Positions 1 through 10,226 are shown, counted from the stretch's first letter. The stretch: DNA of 64,000 nt from Qipengyuania vesicularis (GCF_019711415.1 NZ_JAIGNJ010000001.1:117001-181000), one strand, 5' to 3'. Made by a program: numbers and translations. Notes: generated by a model not told the origin, from the sequence alone.

Positions 1-2
1 CT

Positions 3-470
3 TACGTCGAGCTGGAAGAGCTCGCCAGCATCGAAGGCTTCGACGAGGAACTGGCCGAAGAACTCCAGAACCGTGCCAAGGAAGCGCTCGACCGCCAGGA
101 AGCTGCGCACCGCGAGGCGCGCCGCGAACTCGGTGTCGAGGACGATCTGGCCGAACTGCCGCATATGACCGAAGCGATGCTCGTCACGCTCGGCAAGGCA
201 GGGCTCAAGACGCTCGACGACGTGGCCGATCTCGCGACCGACGAACTCATCGCCAAGAAGCGCGAAGCACCGCGCCGCCGCAACAATGCGGACGGCCCGC
301 CGATGCGCCGCGATCGTCCCATGCGCGAGCAGGACAAGGGCGGCGTGCTCGGCGAGTACGGCCTGACCGAAGAGCAGGGCAACGAGATCATCATGGCTGC
401 CCGCGCGCACTGGTTCGAAGACGAAGAACCGGCAACTCAGGAGGCCGCCGATGCGGACTCCACCCAATGA
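3..470 (+). CDS. nusA: Transcription termination/antitermination factor NusA, C-terminal part (5' end outside window)
   Basis: The frame is already open at the left edge and runs to a TGA at 468-470, so only about the last 155 residues are present. NusA binds RNA polymerase and RNA and controls pausing, termination and antitermination. The visible part looks like the C-terminal helix-hairpin-helix acidic repeats: an ELEELASIEGFDEELAEEL stretch, then a second unit with TLGKAGLKTLDDVADLATDEL. A charged tail ends in an acidic segment. The assignment rests on these repeats and on the next genes (ylxR, infB), the standard bacterial nusA-infB order. The S1 and KH domains lie outside the window. The gene overlaps ylxR by 20 nt. 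Confidence 0.88.
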   Translation, partial: YVELEELASIEGFDEELAEELQNRAKEALDRQEAAHREARRELGVEDDLAELPHMTEAMLVTLGKAGLKTLDDVADLATDELIAKKREAPRRRNNADGPPMRRDRPMREQDKGGVLGEYGLTEEQGNEIIMAARAHWFEDEEPATQEAADADSTQ

Positions 471-1179
471 GCGCCTGACGTCCGACATCGCTGAAGCGCC
501 CAAGGCACGGAAAGCTTCCGAGCCCGAAAGGCGCTGCATCCTTTCGGGGGAGACGGACACGCGCGACGCGCTGGTTCGTCTCGCGGTCTCGCCGTCCGGC
601 CTGGTCCTGCCCGATGCGCAGGAAAAGGCCCCGGGGCGCGGTGCGTGGGTCTGCTCCTCGCGCACGGCCGTCGAAGAGGCGATCGGCAATGGCAAGCTCA
701 GGGCTGGCCTGTCCCGCGCCTTCAAGACTGGCGATCTAGAACTTCCCGGTGAGCTGCCGCAAAAGATCGAAGATGCGCTCAAGCGCGTCTTTCTCGACCG
801 CCTGGGTCTCGAAATGCGCGTCGGAGGCCTTATCTTGGGCACGCAGCGCATTGCCGAGACCGCGCGTGCGGGCGGAGTGGCGTTGCTGCTCCACGCCCGC
901 GACGCGAGCGAGGACGGGCGCAAGAAGCTCGACCAGGCCTGGCGCGTCGGGCGCGATGCGGAAGGATCAGGTGAGAGGGGGCTGACGCTACCACTGGACC
1001 GCGACGCTTTGTCTGTGGCATTGGGCCGCGACAATGTCGTCCATCTCGGTCTGACACATGATGCTTCTGCCGCTCGGGTGCGCAAGCCCTTGATGCGGCT
1101 CATGCATTACATGGGGCTAGACATCCCTGCCGAATTTGAGCGTGCGACCTCGCGCGCCGATGACGATACGAACGATTGA
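451..1179 (+). CDS. ylxR: YlxR-family (DUF448) RNA-binding protein with C-terminal L7Ae-like part
   Basis: This 242-residue protein starts inside the end of nusA (20-nt overlap) and ends just before infB. Residues ~25-95 match the YlxR fold: RRCILSGE, then LVRLAVSPSG, and the GRGAWVC signature. Residues ~105-215 resemble the L7Ae-like domain found fused to YlxR in alphaproteobacteria (LGLEMRVGGLILGTQRIAE). YlxR proteins are small RNA-binding or RNase P-associated factors; the exact role here is inferred from family and position. The gene is surely co-transcribed with nusA and infB. Confidence 0.85.
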   Translation: MRTPPNERLTSDIAEAPKARKASEPERRCILSGETDTRDALVRLAVSPSGLVLPDAQEKAPGRGAWVCSSRTAVEEAIGNGKLRAGLSRAFKTGDLELPGELPQKIEDALKRVFLDRLGLEMRVGGLILGTQRIAETARAGGVALLLHARDASEDGRKKLDQAWRVGRDAEGSGERGLTLPLDRDALSVALGRDNVVHLGLTHDASAARVRKPLMRLMHYMGLDIPAEFERATSRADDDTND

Positions 1180-1199
1180 ACGAAGAGAAACGAGCTAGA

Positions 1200-3695
1200 A
1201 TGAGCGACGACGACAAGAAACCTGCCCGCAAACCGCTGACCCTCAAGGGTGCGCAGTCGGGCGAGGTCAAGCAGACCTTCAGCCACGGCCGGACCAACAA
1301 GGTCGAGGTCGAGGTGAAGCGCCGCCGTAAGCTCCTGAAGCCCGGCGAGACCCCGCCTCCTCCTCCGCCACCTGCTCCGGAGCCCACTCCGGAGCCCGCG
1401 CCTGCGCCTGCGGCGAAAAAGGCTGCGCCCAAGAAGGCTGCTCCGCCTGCGGAAACGCCGCAGGAACGTGTCGCCCGCCTGCAGCGCGAGGCCGAGGAAG
1501 AGCGCCTGAAACTCGCCGAAGAAGCGCGCAAGCGTGACGAGCAGAACGCCAAGAAGGCCGCTGAGGACGAGAAGAAGCGCGCCGAGGAAAACAAGAAGGC
1601 CGAAGCCGAAGCCGCCAAACAGGCCAAGGAAGACGCCAAGAAGGCAGCCGAAGCTCCGGCAGAAGAAGAGGCGCCTGCCGAAGATGGCACGCCGACTCCG
1701 GCTGCGCGCAAGTTCACGCCGGTCAAGCGTCCGGAAATCAAGAAGCCGGAACGCAAGAAGAAGGACGACAAGCCCGAACGCGGTGCTGAGAAGCCTGACA
1801 AGCGCCGCTCCGGAAAGCTCAGCGTCAAGAAGGCTCTCAACGAGGACGAGGGCCGCCGTGCGCGCAGCCTCGCCGCCCTCAAGCGTGCGCGCGAGAAGGA
1901 ACGTCGCCTGCAGGGTGGCGGCTCCAGCAAGCCGCGCGAGAAGCAGATCCGCGATGTCGTGGTGCCCGAAGCGATCACCGTCGGCGAACTGGCCAAGCGC
2001 ATGGGCGAGAAGGGTGCCGACCTCGTGAAGGAGCTCTTCAACCTCGACATGATGGTCACCGTCAACCAGACGATCGACCAGGATACGGCAGAGCTGCTCG
2101 TCGAACAGTTCGGTCACAATATCCAGAAGGTGTCGGAAGCCGACGTCGACATCGCAGTCGAAGAAGATGTCGATCCGGAAGAGACGCTGAAGCCGCGTCC
2201 GCCGGTCGTCACCATCATGGGCCATGTCGACCATGGCAAGACCAGCCTGCTCGACGCGCTTCGCGGCGCGAACGTGACCAAGGGTGAAGCCGGCGGCATC
2301 ACGCAGCATATCGGCAGCTACCAGGTGAAGACGAAGAGTGGCGATACGATCACCTTCCTCGACACGCCGGGCCACGCCGCCTTTACGCAGATGCGCCAGC
2401 GCGGTGCCAACGTCACCGATATCGTGGTGCTGGTAGTCGCTGCCGATGATGGCATCATGCCGCAGACCATCGAGGCCATCAATCACACCAAGGCCGCGGG
2501 CGTTCCGATGATCGTTGCGATCAACAAGATGGACAAGCCCGAAGCCGATCCGAACAACGTGCGCAGCCGCCTGCTCGAACACGAAGTCATCGTGGAAGCG
2601 ATGTCGGGTGATGTGCAGGACGTGGAAATTTCGGCCAAGGCCAAGACCGGTCTCGACGAGCTGCTCGAGAAGATCGCGCTTCAGGCCGAACTGCTCGAAC
2701 TCAAGGCGAACCCCGACCGCATGGCCGAAGCAACCGTCATCGAGGCACAGCTCGACAAGGGCCGCGGCCCCGTCGCCACGGTGCTCGTCACGCGCGGCAC
2801 GCTGGAGCGTGGCAACACCTTCGTCGTCGGTACCGAGAGCGGCCGTGTCCGTGCGATCGTCGACGACCAGGGCAAGCAGATCAAGAAGGCCGGTCCTTCG
2901 ATGCCGGTCGAAGTCCTCGGCCTCGGCGGTGTGCCGAGCGCAGGCGACGTGCTCACCGTGGTCGAGAACGAGCAGCGCGCCCGTGAAGTCGCGGCCTATC
3001 GCCAGGAAAAGGCGACCGAAAAGCGTACCGCGCTCGCCCCGACCAGCTTCGATACGATGTTCAACAACCTCGCATCGAATGTGATCGAATTCCCTGTCTT
3101 GGTGAAAGCCGATGTCCAGGGTTCAGTCGAGGCGATCACCACCGCGTTGCACAACCTTTCGAACGACGAGATCAAGGTCCGCGTGCTGCATGCAGGCGTG
3201 GGCGCGATCACGGAAAGCGACGTGACGCTGGCTTCGGCCTCGAACGCGCCGATCATCGGCTTCAACGTTCGTCCGAACGCCAAGGCTCGTGAGCTGGTGA
3301 AGCGCGACGGCGTGGAAATGAAGTATTACGACGTCATCTACCACCTGACCGAGGAAATCGCGAAGGAGATGGCAGGCGAGCTGGGTCCAGAGCGGATCGA
3401 ACATGTTGTCGGCCGTGCCGCGGTCAAGGAAGTGTTCCGTTCGGGCAAGAAGGACAAGGCCGCCGGCCTGCTGGTCGAGGAAGGCGTCATCCGCAAGGGG
3501 CTGCATGCACGCCTCACGCGCGAAGACGTCATAGTCTCGGCCACGACTATCGCCTCGCTGCGCCGCTTCAAGGACGATGTGGACGAAGTCCGCGCGGGTC
3601 TCGAATGCGGTGTGGTCCTTGCCGATACCAACGACATCCAGCCGGGCGACCAGCTAGAGGTGTTCGAGGTCGAGGAGCGTGAACGCACGCTGTGA
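1200..3695 (+). CDS. infB: Translation initiation factor IF-2
   Basis: IF-2 is the GTPase that brings fMet-tRNA to the 30S subunit and promotes subunit joining. The 831-residue protein has an alphaproteobacterial N-terminal segment ([16 protein letters not shown]), a long Lys/Glu/Ala/Pro-rich linker to about residue 250, and an IF2-N fold ([14 protein letters not shown]). The G domain has G1 GHVDHGKT at ~341-348, G3 DTPGH and G4 NKMD, followed by the C-terminal domains. A TTG at 1176 would add eight residues and overlap ylxR, but the ATG at 1200 gives the usual IF-2 N-terminus and is preferred. The stop overlaps the GTG start of the next gene (GTGA). Confidence 0.97.
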   Translation: MSDDDKKPARKPLTLKGAQSGEVKQTFSHGRTNKVEVEVKRRRKLLKPGETPPPPPPPAPEPTPEPAPAPAAKKAAPKKAAPPAETPQERVARLQREAEEERLKLAEEARKRDEQNAKKAAEDEKKRAEENKKAEAEAAKQAKEDAKKAAEAPAEEEAPAEDGTPTPAARKFTPVKRPEIKKPERKKKDDKPERGAEKPDKRRSGKLSVKKALNEDEGRRARSLAALKRAREKERRLQGGGSSKPREKQIRDVVVPEAITVGELAKRMGEKGADLVKELFNLDMMVTVNQTIDQDTAELLVEQFGHNIQKVSEADVDIAVEEDVDPEETLKPRPPVVTIMGHVDHGKTSLLDALRGANVTKGEAGGITQHIGSYQVKTKSGDTITFLDTPGHAAFTQMRQRGANVTDIVVLVVAADDGIMPQTIEAINHTKAAGVPMIVAINKMDKPEADPNNVRSRLLEHEVIVEAMSGDVQDVEISAKAKTGLDELLEKIALQAELLELKANPDRMAEATVIEAQLDKGRGPVATVLVTRGTLERGNTFVVGTESGRVRAIVDDQGKQIKKAGPSMPVEVLGLGGVPSAGDVLTVVENEQRAREVAAYRQEKATEKRTALAPTSFDTMFNNLASNVIEFPVLVKADVQGSVEAITTALHNLSNDEIKVRVLHAGVGAITESDVTLASASNAPIIGFNVRPNAKARELVKRDGVEMKYYDVIYHLTEEIAKEMAGELGPERIEHVVGRAAVKEVFRSGKKDKAAGLLVEEGVIRKGLHARLTREDVIVSATTIASLRRFKDDVDEVRAGLECGVVLADTNDIQPGDQLEVFEVEERERTL

Positions 3696-4117
3696 ACGAG
3701 GCCTCTAAAGCCAGACCGCATAATGAAGGCGCCGCCCATGCAGATTTGATGGGCGTCGTCTTCGACAGCTTCGATGCCGAGCGCGAGGAGATTACCTTGC
3801 GTTTCACCGCGCCCGACAGCTTCATCACGCCGCGCGGGACGGTCCAGGGCGGGCTTGTCGCAGGTTTCCTGGATGAAGTCATGGGCTGGGCGCATGTCTG
3901 GGCGACCGATCACGCAGAGGCACCACTCAATCTCGACATCACCATGACACTGATCCGTCCGGTGATGGCAGGGCCCCTTGTCGGCAAGGGGCGTGTCATC
4001 AAGCGTGGTCGCCGCGTGATCTATCTGGAGGGGGAGTTGTTCGACGATGCGGGCAATCTGCTCGCGCGCTCGACCAGTACGGCCATTCCGACACCGCGTC
4101 CGGGCAGCGAAAAATGA
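3692..4117 (+). CDS. PaaI-type hotdog-fold thioesterase
   Basis: This 141-residue protein has the single hotdog domain of the PaaI/YbgC thioesterases. The signature around PRGTVQGGLVAGFLDEVMGW resembles the conserved HGG helix region, with Gln-Gly-Gly in place of His-Gly-Gly, and is followed by LDITMTLIRP. Members hydrolyse acyl-CoA thioesters; the substrate cannot be read from the sequence. It starts with GTG overlapping the infB stop by 4 nt and itself overlaps the next start by 4 nt, so it travels in the infB-rbfA transcript. Its link to translation is probably only positional. Confidence 0.8.
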   Translation: MNEASKARPHNEGAAHADLMGVVFDSFDAEREEITLRFTAPDSFITPRGTVQGGLVAGFLDEVMGWAHVWATDHAEAPLNLDITMTLIRPVMAGPLVGKGRVIKRGRRVIYLEGELFDDAGNLLARSTSTAIPTPRPGSEK

Positions 4118-4656
4118 CCATACGGCTCGCCCTGCTGGGCAGCATCAATATTGGCGGCAATCGGATCAAGATGGCTGATCTGCGCAAGCAGATGGCAGCA
4201 CGCGGCTTCGGCGCGGTCGAGACCGTAGCGGCGAGCGGAAATGTAATCCTTTCGAGCGAGGAAAGTGAAACGGCGCTTTCTGAACGCCTCTCAGCGATGA
4301 TCGAAGAAGAACTCGGTTTCGTTGGCTTTGTTGTCGTCCGCACGATTGACGAGGTGCGTTCGGCAATCGAGGATAACCCCTTCCACGGCGATGGCTCGGA
4401 CAAGATGGTGCACACGATCTTCCTCCCGCATGCGCCTGTCGAGGGTGGTTTCGAAGCTCTGCTCGAAGCACATCGCGATCGAGGGGCCGAGAAACTCGCG
4501 CTGGGTGACCGCGTGCTCTATCTCGACTATGTGCATGGAGTTGGCATATCGGACCTGACTGGGCGCTTCATTGAAAAACGCCTTGGTTGCCGGGGCACGG
4601 CTCGCAACATGACCTCGCTCAAGCGCATTCTTGCAAAGATGGAAAACTACGCCTGA
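4114..4656 (+). CDS. DUF1697 family protein
   Basis: This 180-residue soluble protein matches the DUF1697 family: an N-terminal LLGSINIGG segment (usually LRGINVGG), [14 protein letters not shown], the [10 protein letters not shown] strand, and a C-terminal [15 protein letters not shown]. The family has no established function. It overlaps the thioesterase start by 4 nt and shares one base with the rbfA start (TGATG), so it is translationally coupled inside this operon. No signal peptide or membrane segment is visible. Confidence 0.85.
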   Translation: MTIRLALLGSINIGGNRIKMADLRKQMAARGFGAVETVAASGNVILSSEESETALSERLSAMIEEELGFVGFVVVRTIDEVRSAIEDNPFHGDGSDKMVHTIFLPHAPVEGGFEALLEAHRDRGAEKLALGDRVLYLDYVHGVGISDLTGRFIEKRLGCRGTARNMTSLKRILAKMENYA

Positions 4657-5054
4657 TGGCCAAACACCAGCATTCCACACCCGAGCAACAATCGGTCCGC
4701 GTCCTCAAGGTGGGAGAGCGCGTTCGGCACATCCTGTCAGAACTGCTCGCGCGCGGCGAGGCGCATGACGACGTTCTGCGCGCACACCATATTGCGGTCA
4801 CCGAAGTGCGCATGACGCCCGACCTCAGGAATGCGAAGGCCTATGTGAAGCCCCTGCTCGGCAAGGACGAGGGCGAGGTACTGAAGGCGCTGCGGACCAA
4901 TACTGCTTTCTTCCAGAAGGAAGTGGCGCAGAGGCTGGGTCTGAAATTCGCGCCAAAACTGTCTTTCCAACCTGACGAAAGCTTCGACGAGGCAGACCGC
5001 ATCGAACGATTGCTCTCGGATCCCAAGGTCGCACGCGATCTCGACGAGGAGTGA
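4656..5054 (+). CDS. rbfA: 30S ribosome-binding factor RbfA
   Basis: RbfA is a KH-fold maturation factor that binds the 30S subunit near the 16S rRNA 5' helix and supports late assembly and cold adaptation. The 132-residue protein shows the family blocks [40 protein letters not shown] and the [22 protein letters not shown] ending. The ATG at 4656 overlaps the TGA of the upstream gene and gives the normal length; the frame is open upstream but that part belongs to the overlapping gene. Its place behind infB is the classic arrangement. Confidence 0.95.
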   Translation: MAKHQHSTPEQQSVRVLKVGERVRHILSELLARGEAHDDVLRAHHIAVTEVRMTPDLRNAKAYVKPLLGKDEGEVLKALRTNTAFFQKEVAQRLGLKFAPKLSFQPDESFDEADRIERLLSDPKVARDLDEE

Positions 5055-5188
5055 TCGGCTTTCATCTGCGCAGGCCGTGGTAAGAAAAGTCACACCGCTT
5101 GCCCGACGATCACAGTCGTTCATGGATTGCTTCGAGACGCGATAGTCCATCCGATCTACGGCACCCCAATTCAAAAGGAGGCGCTAAG

Positions 5189-5716
5189 ATGAATAAGATC
5201 TGGATGTGTTCAGGACTTGCTGCTGCAGTGTTGCTGGCGGGCTGCGGGCATATGTCGGCAAGCGCGGGCGAGTTCGATCTCGCCGCGGCATTATCGGAAG
5301 AGGGTTACGTTTCGATCCCGCTTGAGAAGCTCCCGACTGGACATGAGATCGTGCCGGTCGAGGTCAATGGAGTCTCCGGGACATTCCTGCTCGACTCAGG
5401 AGCCCAGGGAACCATCATCGATGAACAATGGGCGGCGCGGTATTATCTGACGCCCGAAGGCGTTGACGGACATGACAAGATCGCAGGTGCGACCGGTCAC
5501 ACAGCCATGCGACGGGCGGAGGTGCGCAGTCTCTCGATCTCCGGCAGCGAACTGCCGACAAACTTCGTGATGGTGGGCAATGTCGGTCCCGCCCTGGAAA
5601 CTCTGGGCAGAATGTCCGGGCGCGAAATTCAAGGGATCGTTGGGCAGGACCTCTTGAGCCGCCATGATGGCGTCATCGACGTGGGCAACAGTACGCTCTA
5701 TTTGCGCCTGGACTAA
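5189..5716 (+). CDS. Retropepsin-like aspartic protease, predicted lipoprotein
   Basis: The start at 5189 is set by a strong ribosome site (AAAAGGAGG, 5173-5181). The 175-residue product begins with a lipoprotein signal (LAAAVLLAGC, lipid-accepting Cys at ~18), so it is probably membrane-anchored in the periplasm. The catalytic motif of clan AA single-domain aspartic proteases is present as FLLDSGAQGTIID, followed by a second Gly-rich segment (IVGQDLLSRHDGVIDV) that completes the retropepsin-like fold. Such proteins act as dimers. The substrate is unknown. It is convergent with the AbgT gene, with a hairpin between them. Confidence 0.78.
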   Translation: MNKIWMCSGLAAAVLLAGCGHMSASAGEFDLAAALSEEGYVSIPLEKLPTGHEIVPVEVNGVSGTFLLDSGAQGTIIDEQWAARYYLTPEGVDGHDKIAGATGHTAMRRAEVRSLSISGSELPTNFVMVGNVGPALETLGRMSGREIQGIVGQDLLSRHDGVIDVGNSTLYLRLD

Positions 5717-5720
5717 ACCC

Positions 5721-5743
5721 GGGCCGATCATCACGATCGGCTC
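5721..5743. terminator. Hairpin between convergent genes
   Basis: A GCCGATC/GATCGGC stem with a five-base loop lies in the 34-nt gap between the two convergent genes; outer G-C and G-T pairs extend it. There is no long T-run, so termination is only inferred. By symmetry it could serve both strands. Confidence 0.45.
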
Positions 5744-5750
5744 GATGCGA

Positions 5751-7385
5751 TCAGCTTGCCGTCATTGGCTCGACCGCGGCAGGAAGCGAATAGCCCACTG
5801 GCGCATCCGGCCCGAGCGGGATACCGAGGTAGAACCACAGCACGATCAGCAGCGTACCGGAGACGAGCAGCCATACCGAATAGGGCAGCATCATCGCGGT
5901 CAGGCTGCCGAGGCCGAAGTCCTTTTGCCAGCGCTGGGCGAACACCAGGATCAGCGGGAAATAGACCATCAGCGGCGTGATGATATTGGTCGCGCTATCG
6001 CCGACGCGATAGGCGGCGGTCGCGCCTTCGGGGCTGATGCCGAGCAGCATGAGCATCGGCACGAGGATCGGGGCGAGCAGCGCCCACTTGGCGCTCGCCG
6101 AGCCTACGAAGAGGTTCAGCAGGCCAGCGAACAACACCATCAGGCCAAGAACGATTGGTAGTGGCAGGCCGGTGCTCTCGATACCTGCTGCGCCATGGAC
6201 GGCGGTGATAAGGCCGAGGTTCGACCAGCCAAACATCGCCACGAAATGCGCGGCAGCGAAGGCGAGGACGAGGTAATAGCCCATGTCCTTCATGCTCTCG
6301 GCCATCATGTTCACGAGGTCACGGTGATCCTTGATCGTTCCGGCGGCACGGCCATAGGCCCAGCCGGTCAGCAGGAAGAGCAGGAAGAACGCTGCGACCA
6401 GCGACTGGTAAAGCGGGCGCAGCTCGGTGTGGATCGAACAGTCACCCGCCGGAATGGCCTCGCAGGCCGCTTCGTCGATGAGCGGTGTGCCCGGTGCGAA
6501 GACCATCAAAGCCCACAGGCCGATTACGAGAAGTGCAGCAAGACCGGCTGCGCGCAGACCCTTGCTGGCTGTGGCGTCATCTTGTGCTTCGGGCGTATCG
6601 CCATCGGCAGCACCTGCCGTTGCGCCGCCTTTCCAAGGGCCGAGGCGGGGTTCGATCACCTTGTCGGTCACGTACCAGATGATCGGCAGGAACAGCACGG
6701 TCATGGCCGTGATGAAGTACCAGTTGCCCGCGATATTGGCGGTCCAGGTTGGGTCGAGCGCGCTGGCACCGACGGCTTCCTCGGTAATGCCGAAAAGCAG
6801 CGCATCGAGCTGGCCGGGCGAGATATTGGCCGAGAAACCACCCGACACACCTGCAAAGGCTGCCGCAATACCCGCAAGCGGGTGGCGACCTGCAGCGGCA
6901 AAGAGGATCCCTGCGAGCGGAATCAGCACGACGTAGCCCGCATCGGCCGCGTGGTTGCCGATCATGGCGACCAGCGCCACCACAGGGGTTAGCAGGGCCT
7001 TGGGTGCGGACTTCACAGCCTTGGACATGCCGGCAGCGAAGAAGCCAGAACGTTCGGCAACGCCCGCACCCAGCATCACGACCAGCACATAGCCGAGCGG
7101 ATGGAAGTGAGTGAAAGTCTTGGGCATTTCGACCCAGAGCCGTTGGATATTCTCAGGTGACAGCAGGCTGACGGCCTCGATCACCAGCGCTCCGCCGGTC
7201 GCTTCGTCAACGGCGGTAGGATGCTGGGCAGAGAGCCCGGTCATGGCCGCGATGATTGACACGATTACCAGCGCGATGATGAGGTAGAAGAAAATGAATA
7301 CGGGATCGGGAAGCTTGTTACCCGTTCGCTCGACCCATCCAAGAATTCCGGTCTGCGTACTTGCTGCCGTGTTCGCTTCAGCCAT
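5751..7385 (-). CDS. AbgT family transporter (p-aminobenzoyl-glutamate transporter type)
   Basis: A polytopic membrane protein of about 544 residues from the chosen ATG at 7385 (MAEANTAAS; AGGGACGAG just upstream). An ATG at 7427 or TTG at 7433 would lengthen it by 14-16 residues. The N-terminal GWVERTGNKLPDPVFIFFYL is the AbgT family signature. Many hydrophobic segments follow, along with AGVAERSGFF, ANISPGQLDALLFGITEEA and GDSATNIITPLMVYFPLI, all typical of the family. Members import p-aminobenzoyl-glutamate or export sulfonamides using ion gradients. No folate gene is adjacent, so the substrate is open. Confidence 0.9.
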   Translation of the reverse strand: MAEANTAASTQTGILGWVERTGNKLPDPVFIFFYLIIALVIVSIIAAMTGLSAQHPTAVDEATGGALVIEAVSLLSPENIQRLWVEMPKTFTHFHPLGYVLVVMLGAGVAERSGFFAAGMSKAVKSAPKALLTPVVALVAMIGNHAADAGYVVLIPLAGILFAAAGRHPLAGIAAAFAGVSGGFSANISPGQLDALLFGITEEAVGASALDPTWTANIAGNWYFITAMTVLFLPIIWYVTDKVIEPRLGPWKGGATAGAADGDTPEAQDDATASKGLRAAGLAALLVIGLWALMVFAPGTPLIDEAACEAIPAGDCSIHTELRPLYQSLVAAFFLLFLLTGWAYGRAAGTIKDHRDLVNMMAESMKDMGYYLVLAFAAAHFVAMFGWSNLGLITAVHGAAGIESTGLPLPIVLGLMVLFAGLLNLFVGSASAKWALLAPILVPMLMLLGISPEGATAAYRVGDSATNIITPLMVYFPLILVFAQRWQKDFGLGSLTAMMLPYSVWLLVSGTLLIVLWFYLGIPLGPDAPVGYSLPAAVEPMTAS

Positions 7386-7486
7386 CACTCGTCCCTGTTG
7401 TTCATTTTCCGTAAGATCGGGTGTCATCCCCAATCCAGTCTGACGCCCTCCTTAACAGCCCGGGCGCAGCAGGCTAGGCCTTCGCG

Positions 7487-8065
7487 ATGGCCAAGCTCTA
7501 TTTCTATTTTGCGAGCATGAATGCGGGGAAGAGCTCGACGCTGCTGCAGACCGCTTTCAACTATGGCGAGCGTGGCATGACCGTTTCGCTCTGGACCGCC
7601 GCACTCGACGATCGGCCAGGCTTCGGAGCGATCTCCAGCAGGATCGGGCTGGCCAGCGACGCGCATCGCTACGAGCCCGATACCGATATCGAGGCGCGTG
7701 TTCTCGAAGAACACCATGAGAAGCCGCTTGCGTGCGTGCTCGTGGACGAAGCGCAGTTCCTGACCAAGGAGCAGGTTTGGCAGCTTGCCCGCCTGGCGGA
7801 CAAGGCGGGCATCCCGGTACTTTGCTATGGCCTGAGAACGGACTTCCAGGGCGAGCTCTTCCCCGGCTCGGCTGCCCTACTTGGCATTGCCGATGCGCTG
7901 GTCGAGATGAAGGCGGTCTGCGATTGCGGGCGCAAGGCGACGATGAACCTGCGCGTCGATGAAAATGGCAAAGCGGTGGCCGAAGGCGCGCAGACAGAGA
8001 TCGGCGGTAACGACCGTTATGTTGCCATGTGCCGCAAGCATTTTTGCGAGGCGTTGGACGGATAG
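7487..8065 (+). CDS. tdk: Thymidine kinase
   Basis: The 192-residue protein is a type II thymidine kinase of the nucleotide salvage pathway (thymidine + ATP to dTMP). It shows the P-loop [13 protein letters not shown], the Mg-binding segment VLVDEAQFL, the lasso region [17 protein letters not shown], and the structural zinc ligands [11 protein letters not shown] with a later MCRKHF. Length fits the family (about 190-205). It stands alone between the divergent AbgT transporter and the M50 protease gene. Confidence 0.95.
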   Translation: MAKLYFYFASMNAGKSSTLLQTAFNYGERGMTVSLWTAALDDRPGFGAISSRIGLASDAHRYEPDTDIEARVLEEHHEKPLACVLVDEAQFLTKEQVWQLARLADKAGIPVLCYGLRTDFQGELFPGSAALLGIADALVEMKAVCDCGRKATMNLRVDENGKAVAEGAQTEIGGNDRYVAMCRKHFCEALDG

Positions 8066-8104
8066 AGGATGCGCATACCCTTTCGCCTACCTACATAGCG
8101 CGTC

Positions 8105-8794
8105 ATGCTCGACACACTAACTCTCGCGCTGATCCTCATTCCGTGCCTGATCGTCGCTATCGTTTTTCACGAAGTGGCACATGGATGGACCGCATTGGCC
8201 CTTGGCGACACCACGGCAAGAGATCTTGGTCGCCTGACCTTCAACCCGATCAAGCACGTCGACCCGGTCGGCACGCTGCTGGTACCCGGGGCGCTGGCGC
8301 TCATGGGCGGCCCGGTGTTCGGATGGGCCAAACCCGTGCCTGTGAACCAGCACCGCCTCGATAATCCGCGTTATGGCATGATGGCGGTCGCGGCGGCGGG
8401 TCCAGGCATGAACATATTGCTCTCGCTGGTCGGAGCCGTGATTTTCGGACTGATGGCCGGACTTGCGACAAACTGGGGCGCGGGGATGCCGGACTGGCTT
8501 TCGACCGCCTTTCTCTACTTCATCCTGATCAACGCCTTCCTGGCGCTGTTCAACATGCTGCCGATCCCGCCCTTCGACGGATCGCATATCGTGGGTGGCT
8601 TGATGCCGAGGCGCTGGGCGAAACACTGGCAGAAGCTTCAGGCAATGGGGATGCTGTTGCTGTTCGTTCTGATCGCGGCGACCTGGGCCTTTCCCGACGC
8701 ACAATGGATCCAGAACACGGTTTATCCGGCTGTCTCCTGGCTAACGGAAATATTCTACAGCCTGTCAGACACTATTGCGCGCCTGTTCGCATGA
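8105..8794 (+). CDS. Site-2 protease family (M50) intramembrane metalloprotease
   Basis: A 229-residue membrane protein with the S2P zinc motif HEVAHGW in the first hydrophobic segment (~residues 21-27) and the partner motif NMLPIPPFDGSHI (~155-167), which supplies the third ligand Asp. This is the compact Rip/YwhC-like form without PDZ domains. These enzymes cut membrane-spanning substrates; the target is unknown. It overlaps truB by 4 nt (ATGA), so the two are co-transcribed. Confidence 0.9.
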   Translation: MLDTLTLALILIPCLIVAIVFHEVAHGWTALALGDTTARDLGRLTFNPIKHVDPVGTLLVPGALALMGGPVFGWAKPVPVNQHRLDNPRYGMMAVAAAGPGMNILLSLVGAVIFGLMAGLATNWGAGMPDWLSTAFLYFILINAFLALFNMLPIPPFDGSHIVGGLMPRRWAKHWQKLQAMGMLLLFVLIAATWAFPDAQWIQNTVYPAVSWLTEIFYSLSDTIARLFA

Positions 8795-9792
8795 GCGAGG
8801 GCCCGAAACCCGCGCCGCACGGCTGGCTGCTGCTCGACAAGCCGCGGGGACTGGGCTCGACGCAGGCGGTCGGCATGGTCAAGCGCGTGCTGCGGCAGGG
8901 CGGCTATCAGAAGACCAAGGTCGGACATGGCGGCACGCTCGATCCGCTGGCCGAGGGCGTGCTTCCGATCGCGCTGGGTGAGGCGACCAAGCTGGCGGGC
9001 CGGATGCTCGATTCCGACAAGATCTACGAATTCACGATCCAGTTCGGCGAGGAAACCGACACGCTCGATACCGAGGGCGAGGTAATCCAGCGCACCGATC
9101 GCCGCCCGCCTATGGCGGCTATTGCTGCGGTGCTTGAGCATTTCACTGGCGACATCGAGCAGGCACCGCCAGCCTATTCGGCGATCAAGGTAGACGGGAA
9201 ACGCGCCTATGATCGCGCGCGGGCGGGCGAAGAGGTGGAGATGAAGACGCGGGCGGTGACCATTCACTCACTTGGCTTTGCAGGGGAACGCGAGGACATG
9301 GAGTTGCGCTCCGCCTTCGCCACAACTGCCGGGCGGCCCGACCCTTACGATCCCCAAGCCCCGCTTGAGCTGGCCGAGGCCGTGACCCTTGTCGCCCATG
9401 TGTCCAAAGGCACATACATCCGCTCGCTTGCACGGGATGTCGCACGCGCGCTTGGAACGCTGGGGCATGTGACCTATCTCAGGCGCATCAAGGCCGGCCC
9501 CTTCCTCGAAACTCGGGCGATTTCGCTGGACAAGTGCGAGGAAATCGCTAAGGGCGCGGCCATTGAAAACCTTCTCCTGCCGCTAGAGGCCGGACTGGAC
9601 GACATCCCGGTCCTCAACCTCGAACCCGACAGCGCGCAGGCGGTCCGCCAGGGCCGGGTGTTGTCGGACCTGCCCCAACCTGACGGGCTTCATCTGGCCA
9701 AGCTGGGAAACACCCCGGTGGCATTGATGGAACTCGAAGGTGGCTCGGCCAAGGTCGTGCGGGGTTTCAACCTACCGGATGTCGCGGAGTAA
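8791..9792 (+). CDS. truB: tRNA pseudouridine(55) synthase TruB
   Basis: TruB converts U55 in the T-loop of tRNAs to pseudouridine. The ATG at 8791 overlaps the upstream stop and gives a 333-residue product starting [20 protein letters not shown]. Catalytic Asp is in GGTLDPLA (Asp ~51), with [18 protein letters not shown] and the [11 protein letters not shown] motif further on. The protein is slightly longer than E. coli TruB. It precedes rpsO and pnp, as in many bacteria. Confidence 0.96.
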   Translation: MSEGPKPAPHGWLLLDKPRGLGSTQAVGMVKRVLRQGGYQKTKVGHGGTLDPLAEGVLPIALGEATKLAGRMLDSDKIYEFTIQFGEETDTLDTEGEVIQRTDRRPPMAAIAAVLEHFTGDIEQAPPAYSAIKVDGKRAYDRARAGEEVEMKTRAVTIHSLGFAGEREDMELRSAFATTAGRPDPYDPQAPLELAEAVTLVAHVSKGTYIRSLARDVARALGTLGHVTYLRRIKAGPFLETRAISLDKCEEIAKGAAIENLLLPLEAGLDDIPVLNLEPDSAQAVRQGRVLSDLPQPDGLHLAKLGNTPVALMELEGGSAKVVRGFNLPDVAE

Positions 9793-9796
9793 ATAC

Positions 9797-10066
9797 ATGT
9801 CGGTCACCACCGAGCGTAAAGCTGAAATCATGAAGGACAACGCCCAGAGCAAGGGCGATACCGGTTCGCCGGAAGTCCAGGTTGCCATCCTCACCGAGCG
9901 TATTCGCAACCTCACCGACCACTTCAAGGCCAATCACAAGGACAACCACTCGCGTCGTGGTCTGCTCATGATGGTCAACAAGCGCCGTAACCTCCTCGCC
10001 TATCTCAAGAAGAAGGATGTGGAGCGCTACAACGCCCTGATCGCGAAGCTGGGTCTTCGTAAGTAA
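9797..10066 (+). CDS. rpsO: 30S ribosomal protein S15
   Basis: S15 binds 16S rRNA at the central domain early in 30S assembly. The 89-residue product from the ATG at 9797 has exactly the family length and its hallmarks: [39 protein letters not shown] and a C-terminal KLGLRK. It starts 4 nt after truB ends and is followed by a hairpin and pnp, the conserved truB-rpsO-pnp order. Confidence 0.98.
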   Translation: MSVTTERKAEIMKDNAQSKGDTGSPEVQVAILTERIRNLTDHFKANHKDNHSRRGLLMMVNKRRNLLAYLKKKDVERYNALIAKLGLRK

Positions 10067-10075
10067 GAGTTTCTC

Positions 10076-10104
10076 GGAGGGGCGGCCAAGAGGTCGCCCC
10101 TCTT
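10076..10104 (+). terminator. Hairpin/terminator after rpsO
   Basis: GGAGGGGCG (10076-10084) pairs with CGCCCCTCT (10095-10103) around a short loop, followed by a T-rich but interrupted stretch (CTTGCTATTTGG). It probably terminates or stabilises the rpsO message before pnp; the weak T-run allows read-through. Confidence 0.6.
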
Positions 10105-10172
10105 GCTATTTGGCCTCCTGCGCAATTCGGTGCGGGAGTATCAATGGGGCAGATGGAATGCCTCGAACCGGA

Positions 10173-10226
10173 CCGGGACGGTACACCCGGCACTGTAGGC
10201 CCCGCACCGCAATGAGGCCGTGCGGG
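10173..10226 (+). promoter_or_regulatory. Structured pnp leader (two hairpins)
   Basis: Two potential stems precede pnp: CCGGG/CCCGG (10173-10177 with 10186-10190) and CCCGCAC/GTGCGGG (10201-10207 with 10220-10226). The second ends 16 nt before the pnp start. In E. coli the pnp leader hairpin is cut by RNase III as part of PNPase autoregulation; a similar role here is inference from position only. Confidence 0.4.

Noticed and set aside
1107-2582. A 491-codon frame antisense to infB
   Set aside because: It reads Leu/Arg-rich noise from the Lys/Glu-rich IF-2 linker; no motif and no start signal.
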